64,000 nt of DNA, taken from positions 97,614 to 161,613 of the forward strand of contig NZ_JADOER010000007.1 of the NCBI RefSeq assembly GCF_018739865.1. Direction: 5' to 3'. Positions within the stretch are counted from its first letter, which is position 1, and each line of letters begins with the position of its first letter. The position numbers and the translations under genes are program-made. Below the pieces are notes generated by a model. That model had not been told where the DNA came from, made no database searches, and saw nothing but the letters and a program-made list of their open reading frames with translations. The stretch is from Leptothoe kymatousa TAU-MAC 1615. Lineage in GTDB: Bacteria > Cyanobacteriota > Cyanobacteriia > Phormidesmidales > Phormidesmidaceae. Below are positions 8,418 to 17,613 of the stretch, piece after piece.

Positions 8418-9635
8418 CTAAAACAGAGGCAAGTTTACATTAATACTTGCGCCATAGATGGTGTCATCAAAATCTACGCTAGAGCGAGATGAACTCCCAA
8501 AGCGAAAACCGGTAAAGACGCTTAAACGCGTTGTACTAGATAGATCGTGGCTAAGCTGAGCCAATATCTGATGGTAGGTATCGTAGCGAGATGTTTCGAT
8601 ATAGTCGTCAATAAATAACTGATAGATGAGGCTAGCCCGAGTCTCCGGATCGAAGCCGTAGTTAAGCGAACCAGTGGCAATTTGACTCACTCGACTAAAT
8701 TCATCTGGATCGCTCAAGCTCAGACGAGCCTGATAATAGGAATCTGCCCATGTGCGATTGCTCAAGATATCACGGCGGCTCAAGAGTAGCTCTATATAAT
8801 TAGCCGTAAAAAACGAATCTCGCCCTGGGGTACTGAGATCTTGATACCGCCAATTGAGCTGGCCGTAGCTCTTGCTGCCGAGTCGTTGCCGAATCCCCGC
8901 CTGGAGTTGAATTTCGTCGTAGTCAACACCGGATAGTTCTTCGTAACGGGCTAAATTAGCCTCGACACTGAAGAGCAAGTTCGTGGTAGGACCTAATTCA
9001 GGAAACGCAAATAGCCCTATCCCTGCTTGATAGATACGGTCACTAATGGCATCTGGGGTACGAAACAAATTGTTACCACTGTATAGATTGGTTCTAGCTG
9101 TGAGAAAAACCGTGTGCTGAGGTGTGGGCTCAGGCTCCGACTCTAGGGGGACATCTTCGGTGGTCCTAATCCGCAACATGCCAAGCTCACCATCAATGCC
9201 AACAGGCTGCGATCGCACACGCAAAATGCCGAGCTCATCATCGATAACCGGCTCAAAATCACCCCGATAGTTGGGCTGTGTGGTGGGCTCAGATGCATCC
9301 TCTACATCAGACTCACATGCCTCGCAGTCATCCTCCGATGCATCACTATCCAAAACAACATCAGACGCAACATGGGTGAGCCAACGCAGCGCACAAGTAT
9401 CCTGATGGCATTTAGCCCCTGAATCATCTTGATACCTCGATTTTGGCTGAGCTATCACCCCAGTAACAGAGGCCGCCGCAACCTGACTTGAATTCAAATC
9501 CAACACAGATTGAGCCGCGTCAACACTCGGCAGATTGCTACTTTGAGCAACCGCAATATGCTGTGGCAACACCCAGCTCCCAAAGCCGATGACCAAAATT
9601 TTGAGCACCCATTCTGGCCTAGAAAACAGCCCCAT
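8418..9635 (-). CDS. secreted, probable outer-membrane beta-barrel protein
   Basis: A 405-residue protein starting with an ATG at 9635 (a TTG lies six bases earlier). A signal peptide is evident: hydrophobic VLKILVIGFGSWVL followed by a cleavage-like AVAQ. Residues 60-160 are very acidic and unstructured (DSDASEDDCEACESD) and contain a repeated block ELGILRVRS / ELGMLRIRT. The last 240 residues alternate hydrophobic and polar positions, with many aromatic strand ends (YGQLNWRYQDL, YQARLSLSD), and the chain ends NVNLPLF with a terminal Phe, as in barrels handled by BamA. No known porin family is recognised. It is divergent from the FecR gene and may work in the same envelope signalling unit. 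Confidence 0.75.
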   Translation of the reverse strand: MGLFSRPEWVLKILVIGFGSWVLPQHIAVAQSSNLPSVDAAQSVLDLNSSQVAAASVTGVIAQPKSRYQDDSGAKCHQDTCALRWLTHVASDVVLDSDASEDDCEACESDVEDASEPTTQPNYRGDFEPVIDDELGILRVRSQPVGIDGELGMLRIRTTEDVPLESEPEPTPQHTVFLTARTNLYSGNNLFRTPDAISDRIYQAGIGLFAFPELGPTTNLLFSVEANLARYEELSGVDYDEIQLQAGIRQRLGSKSYGQLNWRYQDLSTPGRDSFFTANYIELLLSRRDILSNRTWADSYYQARLSLSDPDEFSRVSQIATGSLNYGFDPETRASLIYQLFIDDYIETSRYDTYHQILAQLSHDLSSTTRLSVFTGFRFGSSSRSSVDFDDTIYGASINVNLPLF

Positions 9636-9926
9636 TATCAACGTTCCATATCTCTAAGACGCTTACACAATTGCTATCAACACTTGGATCGCAACTCAAC
9701 CGCTGAATGGCGCTATTTCCTCAGAAACAGACCGTTGTAACTATAATTCAGAAAAAGCACGGCAATTACTTTACAAATTCAAATGATTCAATTTTTCTAC
9801 TAAAAGTGGAAAAAGCTTGAATTATCGCCCCAACTTCCGACCAAAGTACATATATCTAGCAGCCATCTTAAAGAAAGCATAAATATAGCCATGGTCACGA
9901 TGGAGAAAAGTTAGGTAATATTACTA

Positions 9927-11669
9927 ATGGAGCAGAGTAAAAGTACCTGCTCGGTGCATTTACCCAGACTTCTGCCCATGACCCCTCTATTTAGTATGTG
10001 CAAAGTTTCTGCCCGCTGGTACTCATTTCTCTTAGGCGCAATAACTGCTTTCGGTGTTCCCGGAGTAGCGTTAGCGCAAACCCCATTGAGTTGGGCTAAA
10101 GTTGAAACTCTTCGTAATCGAGTGCATCTGATCCCTAGTGGTCGCCGAGCGCGATTAGCCAGGGTTTCCGATTTTATGAACATCGGAGATGCCTTACGCA
10201 CATCGTCATCGGCGCGTGCTGAACTTCGTTTCAATGATGGCTCCCTCGCAAGGGTTGGCGAACAAGCAACATTCCGCTTTACACCAGATACTCGTAATTT
10301 TCAGCTTTCCAATGGTACGGTTTTACTACTAATACCACCGGGCCATGGTCGCACTACGATTCAAACCCCCAATGCCGTAACTGGCATTCAGGGTTCTGCA
10401 CTGTTTGTACGAGTTCGATGTACGGTCGCCCTTTCCGCTGATGGTTCCTGTAGTGCTCCGGTGACTATTGTTGGGGCCCTGACTAATAACCCAGCCGGTG
10501 CCATGATGGCATTTAATGAAACTGGCTCACAGCAACAGCCTATCTACGCTGGTGAAATGGTTGTCATTGAAGAAAACAACATAGTCGAAAGTCTAGAATT
10601 TGATTTACGCACCTTCTACGAAACCAGTGGTCTTGTGGAAGGTTTAGGTTTAGATCATCCAACAGCGCCAGAAACTCTACCCCAAGAGCTACGGGAAGTT
10701 TGGACAGAAATTCAAGATGCGTTAGAACTGCAGGGTGATTTTGACAGCCAAGGTTCTTCAGAAGAAATTGTCAGCAATCCAGGCTTTCTTGCCCCAGCAC
10801 CAGCATTAGCCAATGGTGAATCCACTGAGCTAGACGATGCGGAACTCGTTGTCTTTAATGGCTTTCCAACATTTGCTTCATCTCCAGCAGCCATTTTCCA
10901 CAATGCTATTACCCAGGTGGCGACAGGGCAAAGCACCAGAACCTACACCTCACCGACTGCCATCGAGCAAGGTGGAACTAATGCAGCGGGCATTGATCTA
11001 GCTGATCCAGTGACAAACGCTAGGGCATCAGAAACTACAGGGGCTAGCAATAGTGCTGCTGCGATTTCAACAGGTCCAGTTTCACAACCTAGTCCAGCAG
11101 CGACAACCCAGGTAGTGTCCCCAGCAGCAACGCCCACGGTTGCTAATACAACGCCCACGGCACCCACTGCAGCGGCACCGACGACGACACCCACCGTCGC
11201 GAATACTCCCACGGTGCCAACTGTCGCGGACACACCCACGGTACCAACCGTTGCGAATACGCCCACTGTTCCAACCGTCGCGGACGCGCCTACGGTACCA
11301 ACCGTTGCGGACGCACCCACTGTGCCAACCGTCGCGGATACGCCCACAGTACCAACTGTTGCGGACACACCCACGGTGCCGACTGTCGCAGATACGCCCA
11401 CGATACCGACTGTCGCAGATACGCCCACGGTACCGACCGTCGCGGACACTCCCACTGTTGCGGAGACACCCACGGTGCCGACGACGGTCCCAGATACTCC
11501 CACGGTGCCGACTGTCGCGGATACACCGGTTCGTAACCCAGCATCCGCAGACGACTTTAACTTGAATGTACCTGGGGCCAACACTCCCACTGACCTGCCA
11601 CCAACCACTGATGTCAGCCAAGTGACCGGTGGCGGAGAAGACTCTGTACCGAGTCTTACTGGAAACTAG
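9927..11669 (+). CDS. exported FecR-domain protein with nonapeptide repeats
   Basis: A 580-residue protein. After an extended N-terminus there is a signal peptide (FLLGAITAFGVPGVALAQ). A FecR domain follows at about residues 55-160, including RAELRFNDGSLARVGEQATF and TPNAVTGIQGSALFV, the hallmark of FecR-type periplasmic sensors. The C-terminal third is low-complexity and contains about ten units of TPTVPTVAD plus one short and one long variant (DNA 11205-11522), ending in an acidic tail. ATG 9927 is used here; 9978 is an alternative closer to the signal peptide. It sits between a barrel candidate and a convergent CHASE2 kinase. FecR usually talks to a sigma factor, but none is adjacent. Confidence 0.88.
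   Translation: MEQSKSTCSVHLPRLLPMTPLFSMCKVSARWYSFLLGAITAFGVPGVALAQTPLSWAKVETLRNRVHLIPSGRRARLARVSDFMNIGDALRTSSSARAELRFNDGSLARVGEQATFRFTPDTRNFQLSNGTVLLLIPPGHGRTTIQTPNAVTGIQGSALFVRVRCTVALSADGSCSAPVTIVGALTNNPAGAMMAFNETGSQQQPIYAGEMVVIEENNIVESLEFDLRTFYETSGLVEGLGLDHPTAPETLPQELREVWTEIQDALELQGDFDSQGSSEEIVSNPGFLAPAPALANGESTELDDAELVVFNGFPTFASSPAAIFHNAITQVATGQSTRTYTSPTAIEQGGTNAAGIDLADPVTNARASETTGASNSAAAISTGPVSQPSPAATTQVVSPAATPTVANTTPTAPTAAAPTTTPTVANTPTVPTVADTPTVPTVANTPTVPTVADAPTVPTVADAPTVPTVADTPTVPTVADTPTVPTVADTPTIPTVADTPTVPTVADTPTVAETPTVPTTVPDTPTVPTVADTPVRNPASADDFNLNVPGANTPTDLPPTTDVSQVTGGGEDSVPSLTGN
11205..11522 (+). repeat. 27-bp tandem repeat in FecR gene
   Basis: Nine consecutive 27-bp units (11205-11447) are followed by an 18-bp and a 30-bp variant and one more 27-bp unit. 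Each full unit encodes TPTVPTVAD or a close variant (ADAP, VAN, TPTIP). Units differ mostly at third codon positions, so the protein sequence rather than the DNA seems to be preserved. Confidence 0.92.
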
Positions 11670-11736
11670 GTTTTCAAAACTGGTCACATTGTCATATTGC
11701 AGCGATTAAAGCGAGCTAGTGTCCGTTGGGCAGTAA

Positions 11737-14169
11737 CTAGCTCGCTTCTTCATTATCACTGGCCTCTTTATCATCAATGGATGTAGTAGCGTCAGGCATT
11801 TTATAGTCCCTATCCCAGTCCGTAGGGAGAATTACGGTCGATAGCTTGGCATCTTCAGCATCAGCAACGGGCTCGGGCTCAACCCCAAATTTTTCAGGCA
11901 CTTCGGTAGAAAGAATATCTAATTTCAATTGCCGCAACTCTTGCATCACCAAATTTGCATTGGGATATCGCTGGTTAAAGTCATAGCGGACCATTTTTTC
12001 AATCACTTTAGCTAAGCCAGGATCCAAATCTGGCACCTTATGGGTCCAGACGATTTCTCCATTCGCATCTCTATGCAGCGCGTGGGGAGGAGAACCCGTC
12101 ATGGCTTCAATGGCAGTCACTCCTAGGGCATATAGATCACTGCTAAAGTTAGGCAATCCAGCAGACTGTTCACTTGGCATATAGCCCTGGGTACCAATAC
12201 CCACGGTGGAAGTAATCCGAGCGTTAGTATCGGTTAAGCGATTAGATATTTGCTTGACGGCGCCAAAATCAATCAGTACGTAACGACCATCGTGATGGCG
12301 GACAATAATATTTGAGGGTTTAATGTCACGATGAATCACTCCCTGGGCATGCACAGTTTGAATAACTGGCAACAAATCCATTAAAAATTCGGCCGCTTCA
12401 CGCTGGGACATGGGAGATTGAGGGTCTAGTCGCTCCTTCAGCAACGTGCCATCAATCATTTCTTGGACTAGATAAAACGAATAGTTTGCCTCAAAATAGG
12501 CCAACAGACGAGGTATTTGATCATGCTCACCCAAACGCTCTAGCGTTGCGGCTTCTGAGGCAAATAAACGCTGGGCGAGCATGTGGGCTCTGGGATTATC
12601 ACTAACAATTTTCAGTTGCTTAACGACACAAATCGGATTTCCAGGACGTTGGGTATCCTCTGCCAAATAGGTATCACCAAAGCCGCCAGCACCCAGAATT
12701 TTGCTAATGCGATAGCGATCGCTAAGTACCGTACCGATCATTTCACTTTCGTGAACCGCTAGGAGATCTTTAAAGTCGTCTTGCTGGCTGATAATTTCTT
12801 GGACGATGGGGGATGTGACATAACGCGCTAGCGTATTGCGCAGATTTTTTTTCTGTAGCTGCTCACTAAATAAACCAATGGCAAAATCAGCGGTTGCAAA
12901 CCCTAGAATCCCTAAAATCGGGACCGCGATGGGGATGATAATGCCGCCTACGACAAAGATAATAAAGCTCGCTCCGCCCCAAGCAACCGCACCAATAGCC
13001 GCCCACATTAATCGTCGTATGGGTTTACGTGCAGATACTCGACTGCTTGCGATCGCCATTCCCCCGAGCCAACCTGCCACCAGCAACGCACTGACCCATG
13101 AATTCTGAGCGACAGAATACAAAACTAAGTCATCCCTTAAGCTGGCCACGGTATTCGCTAAAATTTCCACCCCAGCTATGGGCTCAGAATAAAGCAAGCT
13201 CTTAGAAAATGGAGCCGCATGAAAGTCTTGCAATAAGGACGCGGTAGCCCCCACCAAAATAATTTTGTCCTTAAAGAAGCGACCACTATCAAGCTGAGTT
13301 TTCCACAGGTCGTCATCCAAGATGTACCAAAACGGAACATGTTCAAACGTTTTAGACGGACCATGAAAGAAAATATGGTCCTTAGCATTCTGGGTGTATT
13401 CAGTTTGAGCTGCTTCTAGTGCCGCCTCGGAAAAGCTCAAAATGGAAGGGTCAGAATCATCCTCGAGGAACAAGTCATCCCCCAGCAAGTTGGCTTCTAA
13501 TGTTCGCCGGTCTTCTAAAAACTCTCTACTCAAGCGGTGAATCTTACCGTTGGGCTCTATGGGAAAGTTAATTGCACCAATTTTCACCGGAGTGTCACGA
13601 AAATCTGGCAAGGGCAGCGTTGGCTGTAGTAAAGAACCCTGGCGCAAATCTACATCTCCATACTGCGCCGCCAATACTACCTGCGCCCCTTTTTGAGCTA
13701 GCACTTGGGCAAACGCCGCATCGTCTTCAGGCCCATAACTACTAGGCTGGGCAAACACAATATCTAAGGCAATCGACTTCGCGCCTGCATCCAAAAGCTT
13801 ATCCACCGCCGCGGCATAGGTTTGGCGAGGCCAAGGCCATGAACTAATGGCCGCCAACTCTGGATAGGCATCTGGCTGATCCAAATAGTGCTGCCCTTGG
13901 GATAATGACTCTTCATCAATCGCCAAAATCACGATGTCGTCTGGGGCTGACAAGGCACCCCGCACTTCCCACATCAGCGATTGCCCTTGATATTCCAAGG
14001 AACGAACAACCCCTATATTACTGCCAGTAATCAGTGCAGCTGTGCCAACTAAAAAGGCATTTAGGTAAGCCCGCCAACGCTTGGCAAGATTCACCGTGGG
14101 CGTAAGCCGGCTACGTAAACGATCTTGCGATGTGAGCGTAGCTGTGATGTCGGCACCATCTTGTTTCAT
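11737..14169 (-). CDS. CHASE2-domain serine/threonine protein kinase
   Basis: An 810-residue transmembrane kinase. Residues 1-30 are cytoplasmic and a first membrane helix lies near 36-55. A periplasmic CHASE2 sensor spans about 60-350 (DIVILAIDEESL, WPWPRQTYAAAVDKLL, IALDIVFAQPS, KIILVGATASLLQDFHAAPF). Three membrane helices follow at about 355-440, then a Hanks kinase from about 485: glycine loop LGAGGFGDTYLAE, VVKQLK lysine, HRDIKPSNIIV catalytic loop, DFGAVKQ metal loop and GTQGYMPSEQ. All catalytic residues are intact, so it should be active. The acidic C-terminal 60 residues lie outside the kinase. It converges on the FecR gene with 67 bases between stops. Confidence 0.94.
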   Translation of the reverse strand: MKQDGADITATLTSQDRLRSRLTPTVNLAKRWRAYLNAFLVGTAALITGSNIGVVRSLEYQGQSLMWEVRGALSAPDDIVILAIDEESLSQGQHYLDQPDAYPELAAISSWPWPRQTYAAAVDKLLDAGAKSIALDIVFAQPSSYGPEDDAAFAQVLAQKGAQVVLAAQYGDVDLRQGSLLQPTLPLPDFRDTPVKIGAINFPIEPNGKIHRLSREFLEDRRTLEANLLGDDLFLEDDSDPSILSFSEAALEAAQTEYTQNAKDHIFFHGPSKTFEHVPFWYILDDDLWKTQLDSGRFFKDKIILVGATASLLQDFHAAPFSKSLLYSEPIAGVEILANTVASLRDDLVLYSVAQNSWVSALLVAGWLGGMAIASSRVSARKPIRRLMWAAIGAVAWGGASFIIFVVGGIIIPIAVPILGILGFATADFAIGLFSEQLQKKNLRNTLARYVTSPIVQEIISQQDDFKDLLAVHESEMIGTVLSDRYRISKILGAGGFGDTYLAEDTQRPGNPICVVKQLKIVSDNPRAHMLAQRLFASEAATLERLGEHDQIPRLLAYFEANYSFYLVQEMIDGTLLKERLDPQSPMSQREAAEFLMDLLPVIQTVHAQGVIHRDIKPSNIIVRHHDGRYVLIDFGAVKQISNRLTDTNARITSTVGIGTQGYMPSEQSAGLPNFSSDLYALGVTAIEAMTGSPPHALHRDANGEIVWTHKVPDLDPGLAKVIEKMVRYDFNQRYPNANLVMQELRQLKLDILSTEVPEKFGVEPEPVADAEDAKLSTVILPTDWDRDYKMPDATTSIDDKEASDNEEAS

Positions 14170-14529
14170 CCGGATAAAGACGCGTAGTTAGATACTTTAT
14201 TAATCAAAGCAGTGGATGATGCAACCCTTAGCAAGTTAGCCTTACCCTGAAAAAATTTAGCAACCAAATTTCCTCAGTGCATATACAGCAGCGTATATAA
14301 AATTACACAAATTGTGGAATAGCGTTGTGACTATATTCCCTGGCTTATTTCCATCATAGCCTGGAGCAATATTAGACAGAGAAATAGCGACGCCACAAGG
14401 TTTCAATCAAGTTTGATCAGAAAATCATCCCCTCTTCCCCAGCCTATTTCACTGTGGAAGTTTACCCAGGGGCCATAGAATTCGCTGTCATACCTACACG
14501 ATCATCAGATCTGCCGTATAGTAGTAACT

Positions 14530-14735
14530 TGACCTTAAGGTCAGTGGATGTAAACCGAAGTAGAAACTGTTGGTATTTACGATCATAGTTTCTAATTCAA
14601 ATACCAACTATTGATTTAATAGGTTGTAAGTCACACAAAACAAGTCATTTGTGTACTGAAATCTTACATTCAAGCTGAAAAGTTATGGATGCAAACCTCT
14701 ATTGACTTTTATATGTGCTTTATTGACATAAAGTC
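14530..14735. other. cluster of inverted repeats, possible structured RNA or regulatory array
   Basis: Within an 878-base gene-free region, several inverted repeats are packed into about 200 bases. These are a 14-bp palindrome TGACCTTAAGGTCA (14530-14543); two interleaved pairs TAGAAACT (14561-14568) with AGTTTCTA (14587-14594), and GTTGGTATTT (14569-14578) with AAATACCAAC (14599-14608); a nested hairpin TGTAAG/CTTACA (14625-14630, 14663-14668) enclosing ACACAAA/TTTGTGT (14633-14639, 14648-14654); and an imperfect GACTTT/AAAGTC hairpin to 14735. No coding frame covers it. The rest of the stretch (14170-14529, 14736-15047) is AT-rich with nothing recognisable. Confidence 0.5.
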
Positions 14736-15047
14736 CACATTCGTTATCTAACTCGTTTAATCTTTCCAGTAAAACCTTAGGACATTTACCAATTTTGATT
14801 ATTTATATATCGTCATCATCAGCCTCTATGTGACCTAGGTGTAATCCCTACTTAGCTATTAAGTTCAATTGATTTTGCTATGTAAATCTTGCGATTTTTT
14901 AGCTGCTTTTGGATTACATCCAACGTTGTATTTAGTTGCTTTTTTGTTCTTATATTTACCTTCTGGACCATTTCTAGCTAGTTTTGTCAGCAATTCGTAG
15001 TTAATGGAAGCTTTCTAGCGGTCCACTTCTTTTATTTTTTAATTTCT

Positions 15048-15566
15048 ATGCATACGCAACCGTTAAGTCGACTTTCTATATTCGTAGACGGGAACAACAT
15101 GTTCTACGCCCAGCAAAAAAATGGCTGGTTTTTTGACCCTAAACGTGTGCTTGAGTATTTCACAAAAGAAACCGTTCCATCCACTCTCATTAATGCTTTT
15201 TGGTATACGGGTCTGAAGGATCCACAGGATCAGCGGGGCTTTCGTGATGCGTTAATTAGCCTGGGCTATACGGTGCGTACAAAGATTCTGAAAGAATATT
15301 ATGACGATAATTCTGGGCGCTATTCTCAAAAGGCGAACTTAGATATCGAAATCGTCATCGATATGTTTAATACGGCAGCCCAATATGATCGGGTGGTGCT
15401 GTTTAGTGGTGATGGTGATTTTGAACGTGCCATAGAGCTATTGCGCTCCAAAAATACGCATATTACCGTTGTATCCACTGAAGGCATGATTGCCCGAGAA
15501 CTCCGTAATGCTACGGATCGATATATCGATCTAAATTCGGTGAAACGCTACATTGAGAAGGATTAG
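15048..15566 (+). CDS. NYN-domain (LabA/DUF88) protein, PIN-like nuclease fold
   Basis: A 172-residue single-domain NYN protein related to LabA of cyanobacteria. NYN domains share the PIN/FEN fold and are predicted metal-dependent RNases; LabA itself affects circadian output in Synechococcus. Conserved acids are visible: FVDGNNMFYAQQ (Asp near residue 14), KANLDIEIVIDM (about 100-112) and LFSGDGDFERAIELL (about 123-137), followed by VVSTEGMIARELRNATDRYIDL. No second domain is attached. It is preceded by the repeat-rich leader region, so post-transcriptional control is possible but unproven. Whether it is LabA or a paralogue (LalA-type) cannot be settled here. Confidence 0.88.
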   Translation: MHTQPLSRLSIFVDGNNMFYAQQKNGWFFDPKRVLEYFTKETVPSTLINAFWYTGLKDPQDQRGFRDALISLGYTVRTKILKEYYDDNSGRYSQKANLDIEIVIDMFNTAAQYDRVVLFSGDGDFERAIELLRSKNTHITVVSTEGMIARELRNATDRYIDLNSVKRYIEKD

Positions 15567-15656
15567 GCTCAAAGGGTCAGGATCGGTAAAATCGAGAGTT
15601 TACTGGCTAAGGGGGCTGTAAATCCCCCGTGCACCATTATCGTGCCGTCTAGGGTT

Positions 15657-16637
15657 TCACCCGCGGCCATGGGGAGCCTCCAGCGACTTTAAATCTGCCC
15701 CGAGGGGAATAATCCCGCCTGGATTCAGGGGAAATAGGTTGCCAAAGTAGTCCCGTTTAATCGCGTCTACATCACAGGTAGCTGCGACGCCAGGCATTTG
15801 ATAAATATCTCGCACATAGCCGCTCAGATGTGTGTAGTCTGCAATGCGGCGGCGGTTGCACTTGAACAGGCCATGGTAAGCAACGTCGAATCGAATCAAG
15901 GTTGTAAATAGCCGAATATCTGCCAGGGTTAATGTTTGGCCACAAAGATAACGATACTGCCCTAGGGTTTGCTCGATCCGGTCTAACATCTCGAACAGTT
16001 CATTGCAGGCGGCTTCATAAGCCGTCTGGGTTTGGGCAAACCCACATCGGTAGACACCATTGTTGACAGCCGCGTAGATACGGCTATTCCATTGTTCAAT
16101 GTCATCGCTTAATGCGGCAGGATATAAATTGAGGTGGGGCTGCTGTGCCCAATCGTTAAAGGCGGCATTTAAGATTTCGATAATTTCGGCACTTTCATTA
16201 TTTACGATGGCGTTTTTGTGGGTATCCCACAGTACGGGTACCGTCGCTCGACCTGCGTAGGTCTTATGCAAATGCTGATAAAACTGCGGCATTGTGCGGC
16301 ATCCTCGAGAGTCCGTTGGGGAGGGTTGATCAAACACCCAGCAGCCTTCGTCACCGGAGGGTGAAACAACGGTCACAGGAATCACATCGTCTAAGCCCTT
16401 GAGCGTCCGCACAATTAGGGTGCGGTGGGCCCAGGGACAGCCCATGCCCACAATCAGTCGATAGCGTTGGGTGGCCGCAGGAAATGAGTCAGAGGGGATG
16501 AGATCGCAAAACACGCTCTCTGGCCGCTGGTAGGCCCCATCCTTACTACTAGGAGCCATTTGGGACATCATCGTCCGCCACAGCGTGGTCCAAATCGTTT
16601 TTGCCGTACGAATTAACAGACTCGGGGGCAATGCCAT
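15657..16637 (-). CDS. glutathionyl-hydroquinone reductase-like GST (ECM4 family)
   Basis: About 326 residues from the ATG at 16637, which has AAGGTG upstream and matches the usual MALPP start. A longer frame begins at 16658. The catalytic motif GMGCPWAHRTLI (about residues 63-74) carries the nucleophilic Cys of the Xi-class GST/ECM4 family, which reduces glutathionyl-hydroquinones and quinone adducts. The C-terminal all-helical GST domain follows (RIEQTLGQYRYLCGQTLTLADIRLFTTLIRFD). A GCWVFDQP block between the two halves is also typical. The chain ends in a divergent Pro/Gly-rich tail. It lies 43 bases downstream of the cyclo-ligase-like gene on the same strand and is probably in one operon with it. 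Confidence 0.88.
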   Translation of the reverse strand: MALPPSLLIRTAKTIWTTLWRTMMSQMAPSSKDGAYQRPESVFCDLIPSDSFPAATQRYRLIVGMGCPWAHRTLIVRTLKGLDDVIPVTVVSPSGDEGCWVFDQPSPTDSRGCRTMPQFYQHLHKTYAGRATVPVLWDTHKNAIVNNESAEIIEILNAAFNDWAQQPHLNLYPAALSDDIEQWNSRIYAAVNNGVYRCGFAQTQTAYEAACNELFEMLDRIEQTLGQYRYLCGQTLTLADIRLFTTLIRFDVAYHGLFKCNRRRIADYTHLSGYVRDIYQMPGVAATCDVDAIKRDYFGNLFPLNPGGIIPLGADLKSLEAPHGRG

Positions 16638-16680
16638 AGATATCACCTTAAGACACACATACTAGTCAGTAAAAAATCCA

Positions 16681-17427
16681 CTAATGGCGCAGCTGCGACC
16701 ACATCTGCAAAACGGGAATAGTCTCTAGTTGCTCCGGCTGAATCATCGACCAATCTAAGCCACCGGGTCTAGGGTGATGATTCTCGGTAACTAAACACCG
16801 GCTGGGGGTGACCACTAAATCCAACCCCCAATCGTGGGGCTGCATGGGTAAGTCAGCCGCCGCCACTACCTGTAAATCGTGAACCGTCGTCACAATCGGT
16901 GTGGTCGCCGATACCAACCCACGCTCTCGCAACATGGCCAACTCTAAATCGGCAAACCCCGCACCTTTGCCTGTCCGGCCACCATTCATCGCCACCGCCA
17001 CACACCCAACGACGACAACATCAATCGGCTGCATAGCTTCAAATGCCACCAATTTGCCATGGCTCATGGCCCCCTCCATGGTCGCCGCCTCACCCAAGGA
17101 AACCCCATGCAGCTCCGCAGCCACTAACTCCACAAAACACTGCAGCCGAGCAAGGCGCGGCACCGCCATGTACAACGTCTTACCCGCAGCCAGCGCTTGG
17201 AGCCGCACCGCCGCATGGGGAGAATCAGGGTTACACTTCACCACCTGGGCTTGCTGCCACAGGTCGGTTTGGGCCAACCGCTCCGCCGCCCGTTCTGCCC
17301 CCACAAAGTTGGGAATATGCCCGACCGGATCGCGATGAGTCGCATTATGGGCTGTCAGGGTCCGCCAAATTTGGGCTCGCAGGGCATCTTTACCATCGTG
17401 GCGGCCACACCAACTCACTGAAACCAT
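16681..17427 (-). CDS. 5-formyltetrahydrofolate cyclo-ligase family protein (MTHFSD-like)
   Basis: A 248-residue member of the 5-formyl-THF cyclo-ligase fold, which in the canonical enzyme converts 5-formyl-THF to 5,10-methenyl-THF with ATP. Visible: KDALRAQIWRTL at the N-terminus, VKCNPDSPHAAVR and the KTLYMAVPRL strand, and the phosphate-binding loop written as GGRTGKGAGFADLE. The canonical enzyme has a GxGGGYYD-type loop here, so this belongs to the MTHFSD-like branch, whose activity is less certain. DVVVVGCVAV and TTVHDLQVV complete the fold. The gene runs just upstream of the GST-like gene. The N-terminus is short but starts cleanly at ATG 17427. Confidence 0.83.
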   Translation of the reverse strand: MVSVSWCGRHDGKDALRAQIWRTLTAHNATHRDPVGHIPNFVGAERAAERLAQTDLWQQAQVVKCNPDSPHAAVRLQALAAGKTLYMAVPRLARLQCFVELVAAELHGVSLGEAATMEGAMSHGKLVAFEAMQPIDVVVVGCVAVAMNGGRTGKGAGFADLELAMLRERGLVSATTPIVTTVHDLQVVAAADLPMQPHDWGLDLVVTPSRCLVTENHHPRPGGLDWSMIQPEQLETIPVLQMWSQLRH

Positions 17428-17613
17428 AGGTATGCGCAGATGTACATCTATAACTAGTTGCTAAACCTTTTCTAAACTCTGACCGCTAGATCCCATCCCC
17501 CGCTTAAGGTAAATGCATCAGCTAACTCATAACACTGCCGCTCTGGCATAGCCGCTCAGCGCATAGTACAGCCCTACCGCAAATCAGCGTCTCTACCTCT
17601 ACTAAAAACTCCA

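Noticed and set aside
11205..11522. Regular 27-bp repeats as a CRISPR array
   Set aside because: Units are directly adjacent with no spacers, encode a conserved peptide in frame within a recognised gene, and no cas genes are present.
10943..11608. Long open frames on the minus strand and other plus frames over the FecR gene repeat
   Set aside because: They are open only because the 27-bp tandem repeat has no stop in several frames; the encoded Val/Gly or Arg/Pro runs resemble no protein family.
14561..14608. A classical H-type pseudoknot with both full stems formed
   Set aside because: No bases separate the first arms of the two stems, so crossing a 10-bp groove is sterically unlikely; alternative hairpins are more probable.
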